Source of the DNA: Miltoncostaea sp963703045
GTDB taxonomy: Bacteria > Actinomycetota > Thermoleophilia > Miltoncostaeales > Miltoncostaeaceae
Assembly: GCA_963703045.1 (NCBI GenBank)
Contig: OY969782.1
Coordinates: 434,001-498,000, forward strand
Direction: 5' to 3'
Length of the DNA stretch: 64,000 bases
The notes under the pieces are model-generated. The model ran no database searches, had not been told where the DNA came from, and saw nothing but the letters and a program-made list of their open reading frames with translations. Positions 12,867-20,819 of the stretch are shown in pieces. Position 1 is the first letter of the stretch; every line of letters starts with the position of its first letter. The translations under genes and the position numbers were made by a program.

Positions 12867-13268
12867 TCAGAGATCGTCCGCCGGGTTGCGCTCGAGCAGC
12901 TCGATGCGGTAGCCGTCGGGGTCGCGCACGAAGCAGATGCGGGGACCGCCCGGATAGGCCGCGTACGGCTCCTTCTCGGGGCGGACGCCCGCCTCGGCGA
13001 GGCGGGCGAGCTCGGCGTCCATGTCGTCGCCCACGGTCAGGGCGATGTGGCCGTAGCCGTCCCCGAGCCCGTACGGCTCGGTGCGTCCGTCGTTGAGGGT
13101 CAGCTCGAGCCGGGCGCCGTCGCCGGGCAGGGCCAGGAAGATCACCGTCGCGGTGTCGCCGCCGACGCGCGCGCGGCCCCTCTCCACGAAGCCGAGCGCC
13201 CCGTAGAACGCCAGCGAACGCCCCTCGTCGAGCACGCGGATCATCGTGTGGATCAGTTCGGCGGGCAT
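12867..13268 (-). CDS. Glyoxalase I-like (VOC family) protein
   Basis: Vicinal-oxygen-chelate protein of 133 residues in two beta-alpha-beta-beta-beta modules. Putative metal ligands sit at the glyoxalase I positions: His in LIHTMIRV, Glu in ARLELTLN, His in YGHIALTV and Glu in YRIELLER. The segment FVRDPDGYRIEL is the typical glyoxalase C-terminal motif. Lactoylglutathione lyase is therefore likely, although actinobacteria often use other thiols, so the thiol cofactor is open. The ATG has an AGGAGG site, and a TAGCAT -10 candidate lies about 40 bases upstream, so this mRNA has a leader. Confidence 0.85.
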   Translation of the reverse strand: MPAELIHTMIRVLDEGRSLAFYGALGFVERGRARVGGDTATVIFLALPGDGARLELTLNDGRTEPYGLGDGYGHIALTVGDDMDAELARLAEAGVRPEKEPYAAYPGGPRICFVRDPDGYRIELLERNPADDL

Positions 13269-13357
13269 CGCGACCTCCTGCTCCGGGGACGGTCTCCGGG
13301 GGCGATGCTACCCCGACCCCGCCGCCCCGGCCCCGCACCTCGGGCCGGGGCGGCGCC

Positions 13358-13681
13358 CTACGCCGCGACCCCCATCCGGAGCTGCGCCGCGCCGTCGATC
13401 GCTCGGTAGGCGTGGGCCGTGTTGCCCCAGCCGCGCAGTCCCCAGACCTCGACGCGCTCGGCGCGCCCGTCGTCGGCCAGCAGCCGCAGCGCCTCCCGCA
13501 CCGACGACAGCGCGGGCCCGCCCGCCGGCCGCCCGAAGGCCAGCCGGTCACGCACGTCCTCCGCGCTCCACACGCCCCCCTCGCGCGAGCGCAGCACCGC
13601 CTCGACCACCGCGGCCATGTCCCCCGCCGTCCAGCGCCCGTGCGCCCGTGCCCGCCTCGGCCTGCCACCCGTCCCGATCAC
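13358..13681 (-). CDS. Small winged-helix-like protein behind a LexA box
   Basis: I do not recognise this protein of about 107 residues. A central region of helices (MAAVVEAVLRSREGG, SAEDVRDRL, SSVREALRLLADDGRAERVE) followed by a short beta hairpin (VWGLRGWGNTAHAYRA) fits a winged-helix fold. The N-terminus is very basic (RPRRARAHGRW). The start was placed at a GTG preceded by GGAGGA rather than at the longer reading, because the longer reading would run through the promoter and LexA box. A DNA-binding role, and expression as part of the DNA-damage response, are inferences. Confidence 0.6.
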   Translation of the reverse strand: MIGTGGRPRRARAHGRWTAGDMAAVVEAVLRSREGGVWSAEDVRDRLAFGRPAGGPALSSVREALRLLADDGRAERVEVWGLRGWGNTAHAYRAIDGAAQLRMGVAA

Positions 13682-13696
13682 CCTCGCCTCCTCCGC

Positions 13697-13731
13697 TCGC
13701 GACCTGTGCCATCCTATCGAACATGTGTTCG
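13697..13731 (-). promoter_or_regulatory. LexA (SOS) box with adjacent -10 element
   Basis: CGAACATGTGTTCG at 13718-13731 matches the Gram-positive/mycobacterial LexA consensus CGAACRNRYGTTCG at every specified position. On the minus strand it is followed after one base by TAGGAT, a good -10 hexamer, then by a leader with GGAGGA and the GTG of the winged-helix gene. A bound repressor would cover the promoter core. The divergent reductase gene begins 46 bp on the other side and could also be affected. Confidence 0.7.
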
Positions 13732-13776
13732 TGATGCCATCCGCGAGACTGCGTGCGACCCCCACCGAGGAGACCC

Positions 13777-14779
13777 ATGCCCGCCCCCGCCGCCACCAGC
13801 CGCGCCGTGCGCTTCGAGGAGTTCGGCGAGCCCGCGTCGGTGCTCTCCACCTCGCGCGTCCCGGTGCCGGTGCCCGGACCCGGCGAGGTGGTGCTGCGCA
13901 TGCGCGCGCGACCGATCAACCCGTCGGACCTCTCGGTCGTGCGCGGCCGCTACGGCGACCTGCCCGGCCTGCCCGCGACGCCGGGCCTGGAGGGGATGGG
14001 CGAGGTGGAGGCCCTCGGCGAGGGCGTCACCGGCGTGGGCGCCGGCGACCGGGTGGTGCCGCTCGGCATCAGCCCCGGCACCTGGGCCGAGCACATGACC
14101 GCGCCCGCCGCCACGCTCGTGCCCGTTCCGGACGGCGTGTCCGACGAGGCCGCCGCCCAGCTCGTCGTCAACCCGCTCAGCGCGTGGGCGCTGCTGGTTG
14201 AACGAGCTCGACGTGCAGCCCGGCGAGTGGCTGCTGCAGAGCGCCGCCGGCTCGACGCTCGGCCGGGTGGTGCTGCAGCTCGCCCGACTCCGCGGTTTCC
14301 GCACGATCAACCTGGTGCGGCGCGAGGACCAGGCGGCCGAGCTGCGCGCCCTCGGCGCCGACGAGGTGATCGTCGGCGACGACGACATCCCGGGGCGGGT
14401 GCGCGCGATCACCGGCGGCGCCGGGGTGGCGAAGGCCATGGACGCCGTCGGAGGAGCGGTCGGAGGGGCCATGGCGGCGTCGCTCGCGACCCGCGGCACC
14501 CTCGTGGTCTACGGGCTCCTGTCGCGCGAGCCGGCGCCGATGGCGACCGGCCTGCAGATCTTCGGGGGCACGACGGTGCGCGGGTTCTGGCTCGCGCACT
14601 GGTTCCGCGAGTCGTCGCCGGAGCACGTCAGCGGGACGATCGCGACCGTGCTCGGGCTGATGGCGGCCGGCGACGTCGACCCGCCGGTCGAGGCCACGTA
14701 CGACCTCGCCGACGTGCGCGAGGCCGTCGCGCACTCCGAGCGCCCGGGGCGCTCGGGGAAGGTCCTGCTGGTCGGCTGA
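13777..14779 (+). CDS. MDR-family NADPH-dependent reductase (one apparent frameshift)
   Basis: Zinc-free medium-chain dehydrogenase/reductase resembling quinone oxidoreductases and trans-2-enoyl-CoA reductases. N-terminal GroES-like domain: GEVVLRMRARPINPSDLSV, PGLEGMGEVEALGEGV and VNPLSAWALL. Rossmann domain: QSAAGSTLGRVVLQLARLRG, an AxxGxxxG-type cofactor loop, with NLVRRED after it. No catalytic or structural zinc cysteines are seen. The frame breaks near 14198 in GGTTGAAC; removing one T yields ALLVNELDVQPGEW, and the span is one over a multiple of three. The ATG follows GAGGAGA. The substrate is undetermined. Confidence 0.82.
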
Positions 14780-14798
14780 GGCCCGACCCGGCCGGCGC

Positions 14799-16091
14799 TC
14801 AGGCGGCCGCGAGCTCCGGGCTGAGCTTGGCGACGGCGGCCCGGATCGCGTCGGCCTTCGGCCCGATCGCCGCCACCGACATCGCCTCGGGCGACCAGTG
14901 CTCGCGCGCGAGCGCCTGCACGTCGTCGGCCGTCACGGCCTCGATGCGCTCGACGATCTCGTCGACCGTCAGCATCTCGGTGCCCGTCAGGACGGCGCGG
15001 CCGATGCGGTTCATGCGCGTGCCCGAGCTCTCCATGCCGAGCACGAGCCGCCCCTTGAGGTGGTCCTTGGCGCGGCGCAGCTCGTCGGCCGGCATCGGCT
15101 CGTCGCCGATCCGGCGCAGCTCGGTGGCGATGATCTCGCAGGACACCGGCAGGTTGTCCTCGCGGGTGCCCAGGTAGACGCCGACCTGCCCGGCGTCGGC
15201 GTAGCCGACGACGTACGAGCCGACCGAGTACGCCAGCCCGCGCTTCTCGCGCACCTCCTGGAAGAGGCGGCTGCTCATCGACCCGCCGAGGATGGTGTCG
15301 AGCACCGACTGCGCGTGCCGGCGCGGGTCGTTGCGCGACAGCCCCGGCCCGCCCAGGCAGATGTGGTACTGCTCGGTCGCCTTCTCCTTGAGCACGAGCG
15401 TGGGCGCGCCGGGGCTGGCGGGCTCGTACACCCCGTCGCCCGACGCCGACGACAGGCCGCCGAGAAGGCGCTCGGACAGCTCCATCACCCGCTCGTGGGT
15501 CACGTTGCCCGCCGCGGCCACGACCATGTTGGGAGCCGTGTAGTGCCCGGCGTGGTACGCGCGCACCCCCGCCTCGGGGACGGTGCCGATGACGTGCGCG
15601 GTGCCGATGACCGGCCGGCCGAGGGCCTGCTCGGGGAACACCGCGCGACTCGCGAGGTCGTGGATCTGGTCCTGGGGATCGTCCTCGTACATGGCGATCT
15701 CCTCGAGCACGACCTCGCGCTCCTGATCGAGATCGAGGAACGAGGGCCGCTGCGCCATGTCGGTCAGCAGCGGCATCGCCTGGTCGAGCAGCTCGTCGAG
15801 GACCCGGCAGTAGAGCACCGTGTAGTCCTTGCCCGTCGCCGCGTTGACCTCGCCGCCGAGGCCGTCGAACGCCTGGGCGATCTGCTCGGGCGAATGGGAG
15901 GGCGTGCCCTTGAACAGCATGTGCTCGAGGAAGTGGGAGATGCCCGCCTCCTCGTCGCGCTCGAAGCGCGAGCCGACCCCGATCCAGATGCCGAGGGCGA
16001 CCGAGCGCACCCCGGGGACGGCCTCCGTGACGACACGGAGACCCCCCGGGGTGACGCCGAGCACCGGCGCGGGCGTTGCCGGCGCGCTCAT
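14799..16091 (-). CDS. M16-family zinc protease (pitrilysin/processing-peptidase type)
   Basis: Zinc endopeptidase of 430 residues with the inverted HxxEH motif as HFLEHMLF near residues 53-60 and the downstream acidic ligand in EREVVLEEIAMYEDD. The family also shows GGEVNAATGKDYTVLYC, and its inactive second half is present (EVREKRGLAYSVGSYV). It starts four bases after the pnp stop and reads with it, the common rpsO-pnp-M16 arrangement. It is the ortholog of the protease found next to pnp in many Gram-positives, and its physiological substrate is not known. Confidence 0.92.
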   Translation of the reverse strand: MSAPATPAPVLGVTPGGLRVVTEAVPGVRSVALGIWIGVGSRFERDEEAGISHFLEHMLFKGTPSHSPEQIAQAFDGLGGEVNAATGKDYTVLYCRVLDELLDQAMPLLTDMAQRPSFLDLDQEREVVLEEIAMYEDDPQDQIHDLASRAVFPEQALGRPVIGTAHVIGTVPEAGVRAYHAGHYTAPNMVVAAAGNVTHERVMELSERLLGGLSSASGDGVYEPASPGAPTLVLKEKATEQYHICLGGPGLSRNDPRRHAQSVLDTILGGSMSSRLFQEVREKRGLAYSVGSYVVGYADAGQVGVYLGTREDNLPVSCEIIATELRRIGDEPMPADELRRAKDHLKGRLVLGMESSGTRMNRIGRAVLTGTEMLTVDEIVERIEAVTADDVQALAREHWSPEAMSVAAIGPKADAIRAAVAKLSPELAAA

Positions 16092-16094
16092 CCC

Positions 16095-18284
16095 CTACTC
16101 CGCGGCGGTCAGACGCCGGCGGCGGCGGCGCGGACGCTCGCCGTCCCCGTCGTCACCCTCGGCCGAGCCTTCGTTGCCCCCGCCGCCGCCGTCGACGTCC
16201 TCCATGCCGACGATGCGCAGGCCGATCCGGCCACGGGCCTTGTCGACCTCGACGACGGTCACGTTGACCGTGTCGCCGCGGTTGACCACGTCCTCCACCT
16301 TCTCGACCCGGCCGCGGCCGAGGTTCGAGATGTGCAGCAGGCCGTCGACGCCCTTCGTGAGCTCGACGAACGCGCCGAAGGTAGTGGTCTTGACGACCTT
16401 CGCCCCGAGGTAGGTGTCGCCGATCTCGACGTCCTTCGTCATGGCGCGGATCTGCTCCACGGCCGCGTCGGCCTTCTCGCCGTTGACGCCGTAGACCTTG
16501 ACCGTGCCGTCGTCCTCGATCGAGATCTCGACCTCGTAGTCGGCCTCGAGGCCGCGGATCGTCTCGCCGCCCTTGCCGATGACGGTGCCGATGCGCTCGG
16601 GGTCGATCTGGATCGCCGTGATGCGCGGCGCCCAGGCCGACAGCTCCTCGCGGGGGCTCGCGAGCGTCTCGGCCATGATGCCGAGGATGTGCTCGCGGCC
16701 GGCCTTCGCCTGGGCGAGGGCCTCGCGGAGCACCTCGAAGGTGACGCCCGTGATCTTGATGTCCATCTGCAGGGCGTTGATGCCCTCGGAGGTGCCGGCG
16801 ACCTTGAAGTCCATGTCGCCGAGGTGGTCCTCGTCGCCCTGGATGTCGCTCAGGATGATGTGGTCGTCACCCTCCTTGATGAGGCCCATCGCGATGCCGG
16901 CCACCGGCCGGGTGATCGCCACGCCCGCGTCCAGCAGGGCGAGGGTCGAGCCGCAGACCGACGCCATCGACGACGAGCCGTTGCTCTCGAGGGTCTCCGA
17001 CACCAGCCGCAGCGTGTAGGGGAACTCCACGTCGTCCGGGATCATCGGCAGCAGGGCCCGCTCGGCGAGCGCGCCGTGACCGATGTCGCGGCGCTTGGGG
17101 CCGCGCATGAACCCGGTCTCCCCCACGCTGAACGGCGGGAAGTTGTAGTGGTGGATGTAGCGCTTCGTGGTCTCGATGCCGAGGCCGTCGATGCGCTGCG
17201 CCTCCTTCGTGGTGCCGAGCGCGAGGCTCGTCAGCACCTGGGTCTCACCGCGCGTGAACAGGCCCGAGCCGTGGACGCGCGGCAGGATGCCGGCCTCGCA
17301 GGCGATCGGCCGGATCTCGTCGGCCTTGCGGCCGTCGGGGCGGTGCTTGTCGACCGCGATCCGCTTGCGGATGAGGCTCTTCTGCAGCGCGTCGAAGGCG
17401 CGGCCGAAGGCGGCGACGTCCTCGGGGTCGGCGTCCGCGGCGACCACGGCCTGCTTCGCGGCCTCGCGCACGGCGGCGACCTTGTCGCGGCGCAGCAGCT
17501 TGGCCTGCTCGGAGGTGGCCTCGGCGAGGTCCGCGCCGGCGGCCTTCTCGATCGCGGCGGAGATCGCCTCGTCGACCGTGATCGGGGCGACGTCCCACTT
17601 GGGCTTGCCGGCCTTCTCGACCAGCTCGAGCTGGACGGCGCAGAGGTTCCGGATCTCCTCGTGGGCGATCTGGAGGGCCTCGAGCATCGTCTCCTCGTCG
17701 ACCTCGCGGGCGCCCGCCTCGACCATCGAGATGGCCTCGGCGGTGCCGGCCACGACGAGGTCGAGCTCCGACTCCTCCGTCTCCTGCAGCGTCGGGTTGA
17801 TGATGAACTCGTCGCCGATCAGGCCGATGCGGACGGCGCCGACGGGGCCCTGGAAGGGCAGCTCGGAGATCATGAGGGCGGCCGACGCGCCGTTGAGCGC
17901 GAGGATGTCGAACGCGTTGACCTGATCCACCGAGAGGACGGTCGCGACGACCTGCGTCTCGTTGCGGTAGCCCTTGGGCCACAGCGGACGGATCGGCCGG
18001 TCGGTCATGCGCGCGGTGAGGGTGGCGCGGTCGCTCGGTCGCGACTCCCGCTTGATGAAGCCGCCCGGGATCTTGCCCGCGGCGTACATCCGCTCCTCGA
18101 CATCGACCGTCAGGGGGAAGAAGTCCGCCCCCGGCCGGGGCGACTGGGCGCCCGTCGCGGTCACGAGGACCACCGTGTCGCCCGAGCGGACGAGCACCGC
18201 TCCATTGGCCTGCTTGGCCAGCTTGCCGGTCTCGAACGAGATCGGCGCGTCGCCGACCTTCGCGGTAACGACCTCTACACCCAT
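16095..18284 (-). CDS. pnp: Polyribonucleotide nucleotidyltransferase
   Basis: PNPase degrades RNA 3' to 5' by phosphorolysis as a trimer. The 729 residues contain RNase PH domain 1 (from VLVRSGDTVVLVTATG), the helical alpha domain, RNase PH domain 2 (HGSGLFTRGETQVLTSLALG, with catalytic DMDFKVAGTSEGI), a KH domain with VIGKGGETIRGLE and an S1 domain (TFGAFVELTKGVDGLLHIS). A basic tail (RPRRRRRRLTAAE) ends the protein. The frame is intact, and the ATG start gives MGVEVVTAKVG. It follows rpsO with a hairpin in the gap, as in other bacteria. Confidence 0.97.
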   Translation of the reverse strand: MGVEVVTAKVGDAPISFETGKLAKQANGAVLVRSGDTVVLVTATGAQSPRPGADFFPLTVDVEERMYAAGKIPGGFIKRESRPSDRATLTARMTDRPIRPLWPKGYRNETQVVATVLSVDQVNAFDILALNGASAALMISELPFQGPVGAVRIGLIGDEFIINPTLQETEESELDLVVAGTAEAISMVEAGAREVDEETMLEALQIAHEEIRNLCAVQLELVEKAGKPKWDVAPITVDEAISAAIEKAAGADLAEATSEQAKLLRRDKVAAVREAAKQAVVAADADPEDVAAFGRAFDALQKSLIRKRIAVDKHRPDGRKADEIRPIACEAGILPRVHGSGLFTRGETQVLTSLALGTTKEAQRIDGLGIETTKRYIHHYNFPPFSVGETGFMRGPKRRDIGHGALAERALLPMIPDDVEFPYTLRLVSETLESNGSSSMASVCGSTLALLDAGVAITRPVAGIAMGLIKEGDDHIILSDIQGDEDHLGDMDFKVAGTSEGINALQMDIKITGVTFEVLREALAQAKAGREHILGIMAETLASPREELSAWAPRITAIQIDPERIGTVIGKGGETIRGLEADYEVEISIEDDGTVKVYGVNGEKADAAVEQIRAMTKDVEIGDTYLGAKVVKTTTFGAFVELTKGVDGLLHISNLGRGRVEKVEDVVNRGDTVNVTVVEVDKARGRIGLRIVGMEDVDGGGGGNEGSAEGDDGDGERPRRRRRRLTAAE

Positions 18285-18300
18285 GTCACATCCCTTGTCT

Positions 18301-18326
18301 GCCCCGCCGACCTGTTCGGCCGGGGC
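18301..18326 (-). promoter_or_regulatory. Stem-loop in the rpsO-pnp gap
   Basis: GCCCCG and CCGA pair with TCGG and CGGGGC around a five-base loop, with one bulged C. It sits between the rpsO stop and the pnp start and has no U-tract, so it is better read as a processing or stability hairpin in the pnp leader than as a terminator. In E. coli the equivalent hairpin is an RNase III site used for pnp autoregulation; that function is inferred here. Confidence 0.5.
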
Positions 18327-18380
18327 GCCTCAGCCCGGCGCCCTGTGCGCCGGTCCGTCCGTTCGTCGTGCGGCCGGCGC

Positions 18381-18647
18381 CTAGCGGCGCAGGCCGAGCT
18401 TCTTCGTCAGCTCGCGATAGCCGTCCAGATCGGTCTTCTGAAGGTAGTTCAGGAGACGCCGGCGGCGCCCGACCATCTGGAGCAGGCCGCGTCGCGAGTG
18501 GTGGTCCTTCTTGTGCATCTTGAGGTGCTCGGTGAGGCCGTTGATCCTCTCCGTGAGGATGGCCACCTGCACCTGCGGCGAGCCGGTGTCGGTCTCGTGG
18601 CGGCGGTGCCCACCGATGACCTCGGCCTTCGCGTCCTTGTCGAGCAT
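18381..18647 (-). CDS. rpsO: 30S ribosomal protein S15
   Basis: Primary 16S rRNA-binding protein of the small-subunit platform. The 88 residues match the family from end to end: TGSPQVQVAILTERI, the LKMHKKDHHSRRGLL rRNA-binding segment, GRRRRLLNYL, and the C-terminal YRELTKKLGLRR. The ATG (MLDKDAKAEV) is chosen over the longer reading because AGGAGAGG precedes it and the length then fits the family. Confidence 0.97.
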   Translation of the reverse strand: MLDKDAKAEVIGGHRRHETDTGSPQVQVAILTERINGLTEHLKMHKKDHHSRRGLLQMVGRRRRLLNYLQKTDLDGYRELTKKLGLRR

Positions 18648-18958
18648 GTACCTCTCCTGTCTCAGCCGCGGCGCAGCCTGAGCCACCCCGGGTCGTCTCG
18701 TGATGCGCGAAGGGGGGTCACGTGGTCCGCGACGCGCACCCCGGCGCGTGGCGAGGGTATCAGAGACCCCCTGCGGCCCCCCGTCGCGACCCGTGGCGCA
18801 CCGGCCGGGATAAACGGGCGCCCCGCGATCCTGGCCCCCGGACCAATGGCGGGACCCCCGCGGGCGGCGGCAGACTGCGCCCGCTTCCCCACCCGGGGTC
18901 CCGGAAGCGGCGGCGCCTCACGGCGCCCGAGAGAACCGCACCCATGGAGGCAGGAGAC
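18648..18958. promoter_or_regulatory. Intergenic region between divergent rpsO and amidase operons
   Basis: About 310 bp with no convincing gene; the small open frames across it look like GC-skew artefacts. On the minus strand TGATACCCT (18754-18762) resembles an extended -10 element and would give rpsO a leader of about 100 bases. The same TGATAC core occurs upstream of pyrR. No clear promoter for the plus-strand amidase pair is visible. Confidence 0.4.
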
Positions 18959-19186
18959 GTGCCCTACACGCCCGAACAGGCCGCGGCGCTCGCCGCCCAG
19001 CTCGGCCCCCTGAACGGACTGCGCCCGGACCAGCTCCCCACGAGCGTGTTCGATGGCGTCCTCAACGGCCTGGAGCAGTGCCAGGCGATCCTCGACGCGA
19101 TCCCCCAGCAGGAGACGCCCTCGCCGCTCACCGAGTACCAGGCGACCGTCGTCGTCGAGCCGACCGCGAAGGGATGGACGCCGTGA
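18959..19186 (+). CDS. Small protein coupled to the exported amidase
   Basis: I do not recognise this protein of 75 residues (80 from the upstream in-frame ATG at 18944). It is mostly helical: YTPEQAAALAAQLGPLNG, LPTSVFDGVLNGLEQCQAIL, then a Pro/Thr-rich tail ending VVVEPTAKGWTP. The GTG start follows GCAGGAGAC. The stop overlaps the amidase GTG as GTGA, so the two are translationally coupled. Some amidases of the same superfamily work with small GatC/AtzG-type partners, and the size and position fit, but sequence likeness is too weak to claim it. It has no signal peptide, whereas the amidase does. Confidence 0.6.
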   Translation: MPYTPEQAAALAAQLGPLNGLRPDQLPTSVFDGVLNGLEQCQAILDAIPQQETPSPLTEYQATVVVEPTAKGWTP

Positions 19187-20754
19187 CGACGGCCGCCCCG
19201 CCCCCGCCCCCGTCCCCCTCCGTCAGCCGCCGCGACTTCGTGAAGGGCGCGGCGGCGGCCGCCGCGGCCGCGTCGGTGCTCGCGTCCCCGATGTCCGCCC
19301 TCGGCGCGTCGAAGAAGCCGCCGCCCGGCACGGGCTCCGGCGTCCCCGACGTGCCCCTCCACGACCTGGAGCTGTCGGAGGCCGGCCGCCTCATCCGCGC
19401 CGGGAAGCTGTCGCCGGTGGATCTCGCGGTCGCGACCCTCGAGCGCATCGAGGCCGTCGAGCCGAGGGTGCTCGCGTTCGTCAACAGGTACCCCGACGCC
19501 GAGATCCTCGCCCAGGCCCGCAGGGCGGAGAAGCTGATCCGGCGGGGGACCTACCTCGGTCCCCTCCACGGCATCACGGTCGGCCTGAAGGACATCTACC
19601 TCACCGAGGGCAAGGTCACCGAGGGCAACTCGAAGCTCTACGCCGGCTTCGTGCCGGGCTTCGACGCCGAGTCCGTCGCCCGCATGAAGGCCGGCGGCGC
19701 GGTGGTGCTCGGCAAGGTGGGCACGAGCGAGCTGGCGACGGCGACCGTGTCGGCGGCGAACAACCCGTGGGACCTGCTGCGCACGCCGGGCGGGTCCAGC
19801 TCCGGCTCGGCGGCGGGTGTCGGCGCCTCGGAGTTCATGGTCGGCATGGGCACCTGCACCGGCGGCTCGATCCGCGGCCCGGCCGCGAACGTCGGCCTCA
19901 GCGGCTTCAAGCCGACCTACGGCACGGTCAGCCTCCACGGGATCTTCCCCCTCGCGTGGACGATGGACCACCCCGGCCCGCTGGCGCACTCCGCCCTCGA
20001 CTGCGCCCTCGTGACGGACGTGATCGGCGGCCAGGACCCGAAGGACCCGTACACGCGGCCGGTCAAGAGGTACCGGCTGGCGAAGCGGCTGATGGAGGCG
20101 CCGTCACGCAAGCCGCTGCGCGGGGTGGTGGTCGGCGTGCCCGCCGCGGGCGACTACTTCCTCGGTGTGCCGAACGACGAGCAGATCGCGGCCTTCGCCG
20201 CCGCGGTCGACGTGGTGCGCCGTCAGGGCGCCACGGTGCGCGAGGTCACCACCAGGGTCCTCATCCCCGGCCTCACCAGCACCGCGTCGTTCTACGACAT
20301 CATCCGCAGCCACGAGGTCGCGGCCTACCAGTACGTCAACCTGATCTCGCAGCCGCAGAACATGTCGCCCGCGTACCTGAGCCGCGTCTCGGCGGGCGTG
20401 CTGATGCCGGGGCACGCCTACGCCCAGGCGCAGCGCGTGCGCCGGTTGTGGTCCGAGGCGATCCTGACCGTGTTCGACGAGGTGGACGTCCTCATCCACC
20501 CCGCCGACAACATCGCCGGGCTCAAGACCGGCGGCGGGACGCCGTCGGCGCGGCCCTCGTCGGGCAGCAAGACGAACGTGTGGAACCTCACCGGCGCACC
20601 GGCGATCGCGATCCCCACCGGGATCTCATCCGCCGAGGGCATGCCGCTGTCGATGCAGTGCGCCGCGGCGCCCGGCAACGACGCCGAGGCGCTGCTGGTG
20701 GCCCACGGCTTCCAGCTGGCGACCGACTTCCACAAGGCCCGCCCCCCGCTCTAG
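19183..20754 (+). CDS. Tat-exported amidase (amidase-signature family)
   Basis: Amidase-signature hydrolase with the Ser-cisSer-Lys triad: Lys in VGLKDIYL, cis-Ser in TPGGSSSGSAAG and nucleophile Ser in GTCTGGSIRGPA. The N-terminus carries a twin-arginine signal (SRRDFVKG, residues 15-22) and an Ala-rich hydrophobic stretch ending at SALGA, so the enzyme acts outside the membrane. The GTG overlapping the upstream stop is taken as the start; an in-frame ATG lies at 19174. Length is about 523 residues. The substrate (peptide, carbamoyl or aryl amide) cannot be told. Confidence 0.88.
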   Translation: MTTAAPPPPPSPSVSRRDFVKGAAAAAAAASVLASPMSALGASKKPPPGTGSGVPDVPLHDLELSEAGRLIRAGKLSPVDLAVATLERIEAVEPRVLAFVNRYPDAEILAQARRAEKLIRRGTYLGPLHGITVGLKDIYLTEGKVTEGNSKLYAGFVPGFDAESVARMKAGGAVVLGKVGTSELATATVSAANNPWDLLRTPGGSSSGSAAGVGASEFMVGMGTCTGGSIRGPAANVGLSGFKPTYGTVSLHGIFPLAWTMDHPGPLAHSALDCALVTDVIGGQDPKDPYTRPVKRYRLAKRLMEAPSRKPLRGVVVGVPAAGDYFLGVPNDEQIAAFAAAVDVVRRQGATVREVTTRVLIPGLTSTASFYDIIRSHEVAAYQYVNLISQPQNMSPAYLSRVSAGVLMPGHAYAQAQRVRRLWSEAILTVFDEVDVLIHPADNIAGLKTGGGTPSARPSSGSKTNVWNLTGAPAIAIPTGISSAEGMPLSMQCAAAPGNDAEALLVAHGFQLATDFHKARPPL

Positions 20755-20772
20755 GGGGAGCGGTCTCCGCGG

Positions 20773-20804
20773 CCCCACCCTCCCCACGGATGGAGGGGGT
20801 GGGC
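20773..20804. terminator. GC-rich hairpin between convergent amidase and ribF
   Basis: CCCACCC and TCC pair with GGA and GGGTGGG around a short loop. It is the only strong structure in the 65-bp gap between converging genes and probably serves both strands. There is no U-tract. Confidence 0.4.
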
Positions 20805-20819
20805 CGGGGGGGACGCGGA

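Noticed and set aside
14898..19013. Plus-strand frame of 1,371 codons opposite M16, pnp and rpsO
   Set aside because: Product is a repetitive Asp/Leu/Val/Arg mix mirroring codon-position bias of the real genes; no start signal or motif.
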